A stretch of 49,379 nt of DNA, from positions 1 to 49,379 of IMG/VR virus record IMGVR_UViG_3300033064_000861. One strand, given 5' to 3'. Within the stretch, counting starts at the first letter, position 1. Every line of letters starts with the position of its first letter. Both the position numbers and the translations under genes were made by a program. Below the pieces are notes generated by a model. The model searched no databases, was not told the DNA's origin, and saw only the letters and a list, made by a program, of their open reading frames with translations. Shown in pieces: positions 1 to 7,665 of this stretch. Origin of the DNA: a virus.

Positions 1-22
1 CTTTGTAATCTTTAGTCGTCAT
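1..22 (-). CDS. Start of an unidentified protein, cut by the window edge
   Basis: Only the first seven codons (MTTKDYK) are in the window. The start is supported by a strong ribosome binding site (AAGGAG, six bases before the ATG) lying inside the end of the preceding 32-residue frame, and by an ATGA overlap with that frame's stop. No function can be given. Confidence 0.55.
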
Positions 23-117
23 CTCAACTCCTTCCATGCGTGACAGTTGCAGGTACAGGACCTCTGACCCATAAAGTGAAAGGATGTGCAATACGTACAG
101 GGTTTGAACTTGCTCAT
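19..117 (-). CDS. 32-aa Cys-rich peptide
   Basis: A 32-residue frame with five cysteines (C7, C10, C21, C23, C25) arranged as CxxC followed by CxCxC, with His14 and His26 nearby. This suggests a tiny metal-binding peptide. It is joined to both neighbours by ATGA overlaps, and a GGAGGG-like ribosome binding site lies upstream in the FmdB-like gene, so translational coupling is likely. I do not recognise a family. The short length leaves open that it is a chance frame, but the double overlap and the cysteine pattern favour a real gene. Confidence 0.5.
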   Translation of the reverse strand: MSKFKPCTYCTSFHFMGQRSCTCNCHAWKELR

Positions 118-284
118 TGTCCGCCCCACCCTCCGCCTTTAAAGTGAACTGATGGTGGTGTCATCACTTTGCTCATTTGATTTCCACAACGGTCGCAGTT
201 AGGTCGCTCAGTAGAATCAAAGGTTAAGTGCATCTCTACAAGACTGCCTTCGCAGGTATCGCATTTAAAATCATACTTAGGCAT
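114..284 (-). CDS. FmdB-like zinc-ribbon protein (56 aa)
   Basis: A 56-residue protein starting MPKYDFKCDTC, with C8-x2-C11 and C30-x2-C33, the zinc-ribbon pattern of FmdB/regulatory-protein-type small proteins. It ends in a Gly/Trp tail (GGGWGGQ), which is also usual in phage FmdB-like proteins. Zinc binding is expected from the family; a role in transcription is only suggested by the family name. The start overlaps the stop of the winged-helix gene (ATGCCTAA), which fixes the ATG. It probably belongs to the same operon as that gene. Confidence 0.75.
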   Translation of the reverse strand: MPKYDFKCDTCEGSLVEMHLTFDSTERPNCDRCGNQMSKVMTPPSVHFKGGGWGGQ

Positions 285-1242
285 TTAATTTTTTCTCATA
301 CCTTTCTAGCGCAGACCGACCTGCAATCGTATTGTCGAATGTTCTTCCATCAGAAGCATAGAGGACATCGGTGTTAATAACCTCTGACACGCCCTCGACA
401 TTTGGCAGGACTATCCCAAGATTGTTGTGCGCCTTGACTAGATGGGTCTTAAACATCATTAGAAACTTCTTATACAAATACGGAGCCTCGTTGCCGATGC
501 CTATAAAGTTCTTTTGGTCAGCCATAAACATCTTTAACAACTCTAGTTCGACCAGGGCTGTCGTCTGATACTGATTACGTTGCTTGGCGAGTGCTCCCGC
601 GAGGTGACCGACGTTGACGGTTCCTGGAAGCCAGGGAAACTTCTTACCAACAAGGTAGGAGAACTCGGCTGCTACATCGCGACTTGTCCACTCTGCTGCT
701 GGTCGTAGTCCTCGTGTCTTCGTGTCTTTCTTGCTCGGCGGTGTTCTCGGTGTCTCTGACTCCATCTTTCCAACACCACCAACAGAATCATCCTTGGCTT
801 GTTCTTCACGCCAACTTTTATTCATTGATTCCTCACTTACTTTTTGTATTTTTATATTTTCATAACTAGTTTGACTAATATAACTATTAGGTACTAATAG
901 TCTATTAACTAGATAGTCATAGTTACTATCTGCTCTATCTGTAGATGCCCTCTCTACAGGGCATACTGATGCCTCCCATAGAGGGCATAACAATTGGTAT
1001 GTGTTTCCAGAATAGAACCCTCGCCCACGCTTTTTGCGTTGTGTTTGAAGTAGCCCTTTGTCTTCTAAAGCCCGTATAGCCTCTCTGACAGTGTTCCTAG
1101 ATTTAGCCTGCGTCGAGCAGCCGAGAGTATCCATTGGTTGCTCTACTACCCCGTCAGAGGTTGCTAAGGACCACAGTGTAACGAAGAGACGGAACTGGAA
1201 ATGGCTTAAATTCGCGTCGAGCAACCGAGATGAAAGGCTCAC
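277..1242 (-). CDS. Winged-helix DNA-binding protein, possible replication initiator or regulator
   Basis: A 321-residue protein. Residues about 10-85 read as a winged helix-turn-helix: LSHFQFRLFVTLWSLA as the first helix, then TVREAIRALEDKGLL as the recognition helix, followed by a basic wing (RKKRGRGF). Residues about 95-180 form a polar linker and about 185-320 a mostly helical C-terminal part that I do not recognise. The layout resembles phage and plasmid initiators and helicase-loader-type proteins, but a transcription regulator is equally possible. The start is GTG, overlapping the upstream stop as GTGA. The DNA coding for the linker holds a cluster of palindromes (864-988), described separately. 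Confidence 0.6.
   Translation of the reverse strand: MSLSSRLLDANLSHFQFRLFVTLWSLATSDGVVEQPMDTLGCSTQAKSRNTVREAIRALEDKGLLQTQRKKRGRGFYSGNTYQLLCPLWEASVCPVERASTDRADSNYDYLVNRLLVPNSYISQTSYENIKIQKVSEESMNKSWREEQAKDDSVGGVGKMESETPRTPPSKKDTKTRGLRPAAEWTSRDVAAEFSYLVGKKFPWLPGTVNVGHLAGALAKQRNQYQTTALVELELLKMFMADQKNFIGIGNEAPYLYKKFLMMFKTHLVKAHNNLGIVLPNVEGVSEVINTDVLYASDGRTFDNTIAGRSALERYEKKLNA
864..988. other. Cluster of inverted repeats inside the winged-helix gene (origin- or operator-like)
   Basis: Three perfect inverted repeats occur within 82 bases: 883-901 (8-base arms around GTA), 911-931 (7-base arms AGATAGT/ACTATCT) and 945-964 (7-base arms ATGCCCT/AGGGCAT). A fourth, imperfect one lies at 969-988. AACTAG is directly repeated at 864 and 907, and the stretch just downstream in gene direction (about 835-900) is very AT-rich. 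It encodes the linker after the winged-helix domain, as origins inside initiator genes do (lambda O). A replication origin or autoregulatory operator is inferred, not shown. Confidence 0.4.
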
Positions 1243-1706
1243 TCAGTGCGACGGTATTTGTGCTTACCATCGCCGTTGATTTGGTCCATCACCATCTTAT
1301 AAATCAATGCTGATAGGGATTCAGTAAAGTCTGCAAGCACTTCGTCTAGGTGCTCTTCTAACGCTTCTGTCTGCGTGTCCACAATATTTAAGCCATTTGA
1401 AATGTCCCATATATCTAAGCCTTTGTCATGTGCCCATTCAATAGCCTCGAAGCATTCATCCGATTCATCCCATGCAACAGCCAGAATGTCTTCCGCAACA
1501 AAAACTTCCATCAATTCATCTAAATCTCCGCCTGTGCTAACAGGAATATTTTTTTCGGAAGCAGTAAGGATAATTTGGTCTTGTGTTTCATTTGGTTCAT
1601 GAGAGGGAAGAACAATCTCTGTAATGAGTTTTTTTTCTAATAAATGGCGCAGACCAACTGTTACATCCATATCGTCAGCACCACCAACAATTAATAATCG
1701 TGTCAT
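1239..1706 (-). CDS. Hypothetical acidic alpha/beta protein (155 aa)
   Basis: A 155-residue protein beginning MTRLLIVGGADDMD, a beta strand plus glycine turn typical of Rossmann-type folds. Alternating hydrophobic strands follow (ITEIVLPS, ILAVAWDES, LDIWDISNG), so a nucleotide-binding-like alpha/beta fold is plausible. The last third is an acidic helix and the tail is basic (GKHKYRRTE). I do not recognise the family. It overlaps the start of the winged-helix gene by four bases and is probably co-translated with it. Confidence 0.6.
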   Translation of the reverse strand: MTRLLIVGGADDMDVTVGLRHLLEKKLITEIVLPSHEPNETQDQIILTASEKNIPVSTGGDLDELMEVFVAEDILAVAWDESDECFEAIEWAHDKGLDIWDISNGLNIVDTQTEALEEHLDEVLADFTESLSALIYKMVMDQINGDGKHKYRRTE

Positions 1707-1715
1707 TTTATGCCC

Positions 1716-1970
1716 CTAGTATCGTCGAATTGGTTGAACGCTTACTTCATCTTTAGTTATAAACATTGTAATTCCTAGTGCTAGGAATGAACTAGCGGGA
1801 GCAAAGAGAGATATTTCTAGCCATGGGTAACCAAATAGCCAACAAAACAAAACAGCAAATGGCAAAGCAACAAATCCACGTAGTTTTTTTAAATCGTAGA
1901 AAGTTTGAATTGCCTCAGTAAAATAGGCGACGGCGAAAGAGATTACGAGTAGTTCTATTAGTAGGTCCAT
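1716..1970 (-). CDS. Small membrane protein (84 aa)
   Basis: An 84-residue protein with hydrophobic segments at about 3-18, 33-52 and 54-70, separated by a short polar loop (FYDLKKLRG), and a polar C-terminus ending QPIRRY. This predicts a two- or three-pass membrane protein. It sits between the baseplate gene and a non-virion gene. A lysis or superinfection role is conceivable, but nothing in the sequence shows it. Confidence 0.6.
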   Translation of the reverse strand: MDLLIELLVISFAVAYFTEAIQTFYDLKKLRGFVALPFAVLFCWLFGYPWLEISLFAPASSFLALGITMFITKDEVSVQPIRRY

Positions 1971-1993
1971 GGATGTATCTTAGACCTAAATTT

Positions 1994-4186
1994 CTACGGG
2001 GCGAAACTTCCCTCGAGACCCGAGTAACTTCTGATACGGTAAGGAATATGACGGGGAATCCAGTTATCTAGGGTTTGAAGTAACCGTGGGATTTTGATGT
2101 TTTTGTCTGTGTAGTAAAATGACTTGGAAGCATGAGCAGTTCCTGACCATACAACCCCATAATCGGCAGGCATAGAGCCATCAAAGTACTCTGACGGGGC
2201 ATAGCCACGTTCAACTTGTGCGTTGTCTAAGGTCACCGTTTGTCCAGTCAAAGTGCCTGAAACACTTGCAGTCATTGTAATAGTATCGTTAGGTGAAAAG
2301 TCAATAGGTATGTAGACGGTGGCATAGAATCGTTTCCAGTTAGTTGTTAAAGCACAGGACTGAACAGTACTTTCTGCGTCACTGCCTGTCTCATCGGTAA
2401 CGCCTAAAGTGATGTTTACAGTGCAGGCAGCACTTGCTTTTAGATAAATAGAAAAAACGTAGTTGTTGTCATCATAAATTTTATAGGTTGAAGAGGTTGC
2501 ACAGGTAGTTGTTACTGATAGAGCATTTTGTCCACTAAGTCTTAGTGCTTGTGTTCCTGGAACACCTGTTGGAACATCTGCAACTAAAGTTTTTGAAGAG
2601 TTAGTAGTCCATAAGTTTCCGTTTGTTTCAAAGGATGGATTGCTAATTAGGTTTATTTTTCTAGGCTCTAAAAATACATCTAATCCCCGTGGTTCGTCAT
2701 AGTTTGTAACGTCAATTGTTTTTCCAAGTTGAACCATATCGACGTAGTATGTTCCAGTCGTTGTTAGGTAAATTCTAATACCAGCGTAGGCAGCACCTGC
2801 TGGTGATGTTGCAACTAGTGAAGTTCTTTGAACCTGACCAATTGTTCCTAATTCGGTTCCCAATACTCTAGAGCCGATTATTACTCCTAGTTCGTCGTAC
2901 CAATACAGGGCTGGTGTTAAAGTTCCGTTAGCAAGTGTCTTTGCGTAAAACGATAGTGTGTAACTTGTAGCAGGGATAACGGGAATACCTTTTATAATAG
3001 GAGCATCGCGACCCAAAGACATCGCAGTTCCTCCCGCAGCAGTTCCTGATGTAGAAGTAGGAATCATTGGGGCGTTAACGCTTGCATAGGTAAATGTTGT
3101 AGGTAGTGGCACAGTTGTAACAGTAAAAGTTCCGTTGTAGTTTGTATCTACGCCTGCAACAATAACCGTATCGCCAATTTCTAATCCGTGGGCGACGTTA
3201 GTTGTCAACTGAGCCACATCATTAAATCTTTGTTTAAAGGTAACTGTTGGCAAAATGGTTACTACTTTACCTGACCAAATTGTGTCAATAGCATTTGTTC
3301 CTGTGGCTAAAGTTTGGCTGCTATCTGCTGATAACGTTCCAGCAGTTGCTGTCCAACGACCAAAACCTTCTTTAAAGGTAGCGTCCTGCATATCCAGAAG
3401 TAAATTGGGAGACCTTGTTAAGACGGGAGCATAACCACTTAAAGATTCAATGTAATTATTGATGCCTAGTTCAGTTCCTTTTAAAGCAAAAAGTCTTGCA
3501 GATTCACGCACTAACTTCTTTTGGTTTTTAAATGCTAAGCCTCGTTCTAGGTAAAGTCCATAACTTAAAAACTTATACCCCAAAAATTGCGGGGGAAGTT
3601 TAGACTCTCCAAAAGAAGGTTTAATTAGGTCTGCATAAGTAATAATTTGGTCGTAAGTAAACCCAAAAGAATCTAAGAAATTGTAAAGAAAGGTGTCTTT
3701 TTCAACAGGTCCAGTAGGACTTCCATCTTTGGTCGTAAAGATTCTAGGAAGCATATTATACATGTTGTCTGTACCGTTTAATTTTTTAGGGATTAAGACG
3801 TAGGTAGAACCAGCAGCAACCCACACTTTTGTAGATGTGTAAAGAAAAACCGTGTAGTAGATAAACTGCCCAGCAATTAGACCTTTATAGTAAGTTTCTA
3901 AGACGTTATCTCCACCATCAATAATGGAGTTTCGAGAAACTTGCCCACTGATACTTGTAGAAGAAACCTGTTGCCAAACAATAGTTCCATCTTCGGCACT
4001 TTCAGGAAAGTTAGTGTTGTTTCGAACAAGCCTAAATTGAGAAAAGTCTCCTTGAGGTAATTGCCAAAATAGTTGTACTTTGTCGTACGTTAAAGCAGAA
4101 GCAAGGAACGGCGTGATGTTGTAGACAAGACGCGGAGAGTTACCGTAATACGCTCCACGATAAATGGAACCAGCATATTTTGCCAC
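1994..4186 (-). CDS. Baseplate/tail protein, gpI-like, with carbohydrate-binding-like modules
   Basis: A 730-residue protein with a GTG start behind a GGGGGTG-type ribosome binding site. Residues 1-265 look like the gpI-type tail protein that follows baseplate J in many contractile phages (for example DTFLYNFLDSFGFTYDQI and ESARLFALKGT). Two jelly-roll-like modules follow, at about 268-490 and 512-670. They contain the phrases typical of carbohydrate-binding domains: 'F..G.G.WT', 'YTLSFYAKT', 'YYVDMVQLGKT' and 'TVTLDNAQVERG'. An HGLEIGD element of the fibre-repeat type sits inside the first. The C-terminus (about 690-730) returns to a tail-like sequence. I infer a wedge-to-fibre adaptor that also touches glycans. 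Confidence 0.65.
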   Translation of the reverse strand: MAKYAGSIYRGAYYGNSPRLVYNITPFLASALTYDKVQLFWQLPQGDFSQFRLVRNNTNFPESAEDGTIVWQQVSSTSISGQVSRNSIIDGGDNVLETYYKGLIAGQFIYYTVFLYTSTKVWVAAGSTYVLIPKKLNGTDNMYNMLPRIFTTKDGSPTGPVEKDTFLYNFLDSFGFTYDQIITYADLIKPSFGESKLPPQFLGYKFLSYGLYLERGLAFKNQKKLVRESARLFALKGTELGINNYIESLSGYAPVLTRSPNLLLDMQDATFKEGFGRWTATAGTLSADSSQTLATGTNAIDTIWSGKVVTILPTVTFKQRFNDVAQLTTNVAHGLEIGDTVIVAGVDTNYNGTFTVTTVPLPTTFTYASVNAPMIPTSTSGTAAGGTAMSLGRDAPIIKGIPVIPATSYTLSFYAKTLANGTLTPALYWYDELGVIIGSRVLGTELGTIGQVQRTSLVATSPAGAAYAGIRIYLTTTGTYYVDMVQLGKTIDVTNYDEPRGLDVFLEPRKINLISNPSFETNGNLWTTNSSKTLVADVPTGVPGTQALRLSGQNALSVTTTCATSSTYKIYDDNNYVFSIYLKASAACTVNITLGVTDETGSDAESTVQSCALTTNWKRFYATVYIPIDFSPNDTITMTASVSGTLTGQTVTLDNAQVERGYAPSEYFDGSMPADYGVVWSGTAHASKSFYYTDKNIKIPRLLQTLDNWIPRHIPYRIRSYSGLEGSFAP

Positions 4187-4197
4187 TGGTTCACCCC

Positions 4198-4635
4198 CTA
4201 AGCCATTTGAATGGCGAAGTAATCAACAAATAGTGTTATAGGACTTTGCGAATCGGTAATTGCAACGTTCATTACTGCTTCATAACCAAACTGAGTTGTA
4301 CTCACTGCTTTTGCTGTTGCAAAACCATTTTTAACAGTTGTCCCATAACGAACTTGTAAAAATACAAGAGGTGTGGAGGAAAACCTTCCTACACCAAAAG
4401 TTCTAGTTCCAATAACTAATTGGTCACCAGCAGTTGTCGTGGATAGATTTACCGTACCTGTTTCAATAGCGTAAGGAACTTGTCCTGCTCTGTTAATTCG
4501 CCCAGCAAAAGTTTGAATTCCCGAGAAAGTATTATCAGCAACTTTTGAGGCATAGGAAGTTAAATCGGGTAGGGCAATAGCAAGGGAGTCCCAAGCATTA
4601 CCATTCCAAACGTATACTTCTCTATATGTAGGCAT
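4198..4635 (-). CDS. Short tail fibre/receptor-binding protein, lectin-like C-terminus
   Basis: A 145-residue protein. The N-terminus carries a YVWNGNAWDSL phrase of the 'NG..W' type frequent in phage fibres. The C-terminal 70 residues form a predicted beta sandwich ending VDYFAIQMA, reminiscent of H-type-lectin-like fibre tips. It is placed between two other fibre-type genes and is probably part of the distal receptor-binding apparatus. Exact family unknown. Confidence 0.55.
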   Translation of the reverse strand: MPTYREVYVWNGNAWDSLAIALPDLTSYASKVADNTFSGIQTFAGRINRAGQVPYAIETGTVNLSTTTAGDQLVIGTRTFGVGRFSSTPLVFLQVRYGTTVKNGFATAKAVSTTQFGYEAVMNVAITDSQSPITLFVDYFAIQMA

Positions 4636-4637
4636 TT

Positions 4638-4826
4638 TTACTCAGTTGGCCTAATAAAGGTTTTTCCATCGTATTTAAAACCTGCCCTTACGTCATCTTT
4701 TTCTCTATCAAACTCAACTGCTTGTGGTTGACTTAGAAAAATAGCAGCAAGTTTGTCATCAGTTTGAAGTATTTCTGCAACTTCTCCATCAATAACAAAA
4801 GCCAGCAGTCTTGTAGTATCCGCCAT
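4638..4826 (-). CDS. Small tail-island protein (62 aa)
   Basis: A 62-residue protein (MADTTRLLAFVIDGEVAEIL...) with an 'IDGEV.EIL.TDD.LAAIFLS.P' pattern that recalls small conserved proteins of T4-like marine phages. It has no membrane segment or catalytic motif. It lies two bases from its fibre neighbour, so it is probably translated together with it. Function unknown. Confidence 0.6.
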   Translation of the reverse strand: MADTTRLLAFVIDGEVAEILQTDDKLAAIFLSQPQAVEFDREKDDVRAGFKYDGKTFIRPTE

Positions 4827-4827
4827 T

Positions 4828-5109
4828 TTATTCTCCTTCTGGGTTTGTAGGTTCTATGGTAACAGTCCCCCATAGTCCAATGGGGCATGAAGCATGGGCT
4901 AATTTTGTTTTTTCTGTCATAAAACAGCCACATTTAGTGCACGTTTTAGTTAATTTAATCAAATGCTTACACCCAAGGCAGTGGTTAAGTCGATACTGTG
5001 CCGTTTCATCGTCTACTCGTTTTACGTTAGGGTTAATTAAATCCCAAGGACGAACAGCATCACCTGGGTTTTTTTCTTTCCATAACTGCCACGGACTTTT
5101 TTCACTCAT
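4828..5109 (-). CDS. Small zinc-binding protein (93 aa), CGCFM..KTKL type
   Basis: A 93-residue protein with HCLGC, CTKCGCFMTEKTKL and ASCP motifs: seven cysteines in a CxxC...CxxCxC...C pattern. This matches small phage-encoded zinc-ribbon proteins (DUF6171-like by eye) that often sit beside tail fibre genes. The metal site is visible, while the role is unknown. It overlaps nothing but is separated from both neighbours by one or two bases, so it is part of the fibre operon. Confidence 0.65.
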   Translation of the reverse strand: MSEKSPWQLWKEKNPGDAVRPWDLINPNVKRVDDETAQYRLNHCLGCKHLIKLTKTCTKCGCFMTEKTKLAHASCPIGLWGTVTIEPTNPEGE

Positions 5110-5110
5110 A

Positions 5111-6430
5111 TTATGCTCCTGGTTGTTTTACCTGTATTGAACCAATTGTATTACCTTCTTGATAATTTGAAGGATACCCAAATATACCAAAGTTGCTTCC
5201 TACGGGGGAGATAAACGAGGAGTATGCCAACACCTTAATTTGGTCTGCGTAAGCGTTATCTCTGTAGACGTTTATTGCCATGTTAACACCAACACCAAGG
5301 ACTCTAAGAGCCTTAAAGTTTTCGCCAATATCAAAGTCTTGTTCTACAGTAAGAACTCCATTAACTGACTTAACTAAATAAAGTCTATAAAAGTAGTTAT
5401 AACCAGTAGCGGTTGTTAGGGCTTGTGGACATACTTGACGAACACCAGTTGAATTTGGTGCACAAGTAGGGTAACCAATAATATAATTCTCCAGACTAGT
5501 ACCCCCTGGGCAACTTGCTACAGTTGTATAGGTTTGAGTGTTATTTGATAGGCACGGTCCTTGAACTACTGACACAGTAGCACATGATTCACTCCAACTC
5601 CCAGGAGTAGAAGTACAGACTTCCGATGAAGTATAACTTGTTCTACAGACAGTATCTCTATCGCAACAGATTTGTGTATAGTAGCCACCGCCTTGTGTAG
5701 TTGTACAACGAGTGATTCCATCTTCGCGAGTACAGGTTGTAACACCAGGAGTAGAATTCCAGCGATTACAGTATCTAATACATTCGTTTGTACAAGTTTG
5801 TGTTGGTGTAACTACAGTGATGCAATCTTGTCCTCCAGGAGTATAAACTTGGGTACAATCACTACCTTCAAGTGTGTCAGGACCATATACTGCACAAGTA
5901 AGTGGGTCTGCTACTTGAGTGTAGGTGTAGCCTCCATTACAAACGGTTCGCTGTCCTATAGCATCTACAATGCAATAACCTTCATTAACTAGTGGTACTG
6001 CACAATAAGAGTAGGTATAAGCAACCTGGTTATTCCAACCAACTAAGCCCCACCAGGTAGTAGAAGATTCTGCTCTAAGTATTACGCCAACTCCTGGAAC
6101 CATTTCATTTGCTTGTAGTTCAAAATCTGTAAGTCCAACATCAACTATGGCAAGGGGATAGGTAGATTTTGATGTAGTGACTTGTGCTTTACCGTCAAGG
6201 ATATTCCATGTACCTCTAGGAGCAGTCCATGCTTGTCCTGTAGGAGAGGTTCCTAGTGTGACAGAGTTTGTTCTTTCAAAAAAATCTTTAAACTCCGAAA
6301 CAAAAAACTTACGCCAAGTGCCTTCAACGTTTACATAACCTTCTTTAGCCTTTATCCAAGCACCACCGCTTTTAAAAAAGGCTGAGCCTGAAGAGACGTA
6401 ATTGTTGGCTACTTTAATCTGGATAGGCAT
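5111..6430 (-). CDS. Tail fibre with lectin-like halves split by a Cys-rich insertion
   Basis: A 439-residue protein. Residues 1-45 look like an attachment domain (KVANNY.. GGAWIKAKEGYVNVEGTWRKFF). Residues about 47-140 and about 342-439 read as the two halves of one concanavalin/LamG-like beta sandwich (FFERTNS..., then RLYLVKSVNG and the final strands). Between them, residues 143-334 hold 20 cysteines and many Thr, Gly and Tyr; there are no cysteines elsewhere. Six or more short Cys-x(5-13)-Cys units suggest a disulfide-stabilised or metal-binding stalk. No signal peptide is seen. It is a likely receptor-binding fibre; the insertion is unlike its neighbours. Confidence 0.65.
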   Translation of the reverse strand: MPIQIKVANNYVSSGSAFFKSGGAWIKAKEGYVNVEGTWRKFFVSEFKDFFERTNSVTLGTSPTGQAWTAPRGTWNILDGKAQVTTSKSTYPLAIVDVGLTDFELQANEMVPGVGVILRAESSTTWWGLVGWNNQVAYTYSYCAVPLVNEGYCIVDAIGQRTVCNGGYTYTQVADPLTCAVYGPDTLEGSDCTQVYTPGGQDCITVVTPTQTCTNECIRYCNRWNSTPGVTTCTREDGITRCTTTQGGGYYTQICCDRDTVCRTSYTSSEVCTSTPGSWSESCATVSVVQGPCLSNNTQTYTTVASCPGGTSLENYIIGYPTCAPNSTGVRQVCPQALTTATGYNYFYRLYLVKSVNGVLTVEQDFDIGENFKALRVLGVGVNMAINVYRDNAYADQIKVLAYSSFISPVGSNFGIFGYPSNYQEGNTIGSIQVKQPGA

Positions 6431-6441
6431 AGTACCTAGAC

Positions 6442-7110
6442 CTACACAGTGTACTTAAGCCAAATATCTCCGTTATTTCCGCCAGTTGGGTCAGAAGTAG
6501 ACACGGTGATATTACGAAGGCGGGAAGTTAATGCTTGGTCACCAGTCAAGGTTCCACCAGTAATCTGGATAGTTGTGTCCACAGATAAAACTGAAGGGTT
6601 TGAATCAGAATCTACCCAAATAGTTCCTTGCGGTAATCCCAACGCTACGCCATCTGGTTCAGTCTGCTGGTGGAGAACAGGTTTGATTTCCTGGCTGTTG
6701 ATGAAAAGTTTTCCATCTTTATCAATCTTAGTTAAAGTTGTTCCTGTTGAGTTTTCAAATCTTAGTAGGTCTGCGGTTTGGCTAGAAAACCCTTTTAGTT
6801 TAAGAGGAATGATTGCTGCACCGTTAGCCTGAATAGTATCTCCACCAGTATTGTGTGTGTACTGGGTGTGAGAGTCATTGACTATGCCGTATTCAAGATT
6901 TGCAATACGGGCTTTTAAAGTTGCCCAAGATGTTGTAGTTTTATCAAGAGTGCCTACCCAACCAGCACTTACTTGTGGGTCAGTTCCAATAGTTGCTTGT
7001 AGAGCACGAACTTCATCTTGTAGAGCATTAACGTGGTCTGCTAATACGAGGTCGGTAAAGTCAACCTTGGTAGTAAAGCCTTTGACACCTGCGGGATACG
7101 AAGCAGCCAT
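6442..7110 (-). CDS. Tail fibre/minor tail protein with coiled-coil N-terminus
   Basis: A 222-residue protein. The first 80 residues (YPAGVKGFTTKVDF, then DHVNALQDEVRALQATIG) match the N-terminus of minor tail or fibre proteins common in actinobacterial phages and predict a trimeric coiled coil. The rest is beta-rich with 'DSHTQYTH', a phrase often found in trimeric phage fibres, and two 'G.IW' elements near the end. It lies just downstream of the spike-base gene, behind a good AGGAG site, and is likely a baseplate-attached fibre. Confidence 0.65.
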   Translation of the reverse strand: MAASYPAGVKGFTTKVDFTDLVLADHVNALQDEVRALQATIGTDPQVSAGWVGTLDKTTTSWATLKARIANLEYGIVNDSHTQYTHNTGGDTIQANGAAIIPLKLKGFSSQTADLLRFENSTGTTLTKIDKDGKLFINSQEIKPVLHQQTEPDGVALGLPQGTIWVDSDSNPSVLSVDTTIQITGGTLTGDQALTSRLRNITVSTSDPTGGNNGDIWLKYTV

Positions 7111-7176
7111 AATTATTCTCCTAAACGACTAAGGTCAATTTTGACGTTAAACAAGGACTTTGACTCCCTAAACAGC

Positions 7177-7665
7177 CTATGAATGACTGTGACTGATACT
7201 TGCTTTTCCAGTCATTTGAGTCTCAAGGGTTGAAACTTTGCTTTCTAATGTAACAATGCGTGATTGATGGTCTTTTAAAGCAGCAGCCATGGCTAGTAAA
7301 GTGGCAACTAAATCAATTTCTGTAGTCCCATTTGCTGTGCGTTCTGTTTTAAAATACGGGGTCAATCCTGTTAAAGAAACTGAGTCGGCTAAAACTTTAA
7401 CATTTACCCGTTTACCCGTTTTGGGTTTTCCAAAGTTACCACTCCAAATTGGATAGCCTGGGTCTCCCCCTTCAAAAGCAACCCACACACCTTCACCCAC
7501 ATCAGGAACCTGTGTTTTAAGACTTGAGGTTTCTAAGGGCCATGCCCAATTTAATTCTGAGTCGCCAAATAATTGAGGAACCTTGCACTTTATTCGTCTA
7601 TGACCATCAGTGTCTTTAATGTTTGTAACAACACCTCGATAAGTTCCTGTGTACTCAGTACTCAC
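7177..7665 (-). CDS. Baseplate spike base, gp5/gpV-like OB-fold protein
   Basis: A 162-residue protein with a GTG start that overlaps the upstream stop (TAGTG). Residues 1-85 carry the OB-fold pattern of gp5/gpV/VgrG proteins: YRGVVTNIKDTDGHRRIKCKVP, split here by a normal strand break, then WAWPL, VPDVGEGVWVAFEGGDP and PIWSGNF. Residues 120-155 form heptad repeats (ALKDHQSRIVTLESKVSTLE), likely trimerising. The lysozyme domain of T4 gp5 is absent. It should sit at the tip of the tube below the gp27-like hub. Confidence 0.8.
   Translation of the reverse strand: MSTEYTGTYRGVVTNIKDTDGHRRIKCKVPQLFGDSELNWAWPLETSSLKTQVPDVGEGVWVAFEGGDPGYPIWSGNFGKPKTGKRVNVKVLADSVSLTGLTPYFKTERTANGTTEIDLVATLLAMAAALKDHQSRIVTLESKVSTLETQMTGKASISHSHS

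Noticed and set aside
7111-7176. Possible promoter in the gap between the spike-base and fibre genes (TTGACC-like box)
   Set aside because: No -10 box at a proper distance; the gap holds a ribosome binding site only.
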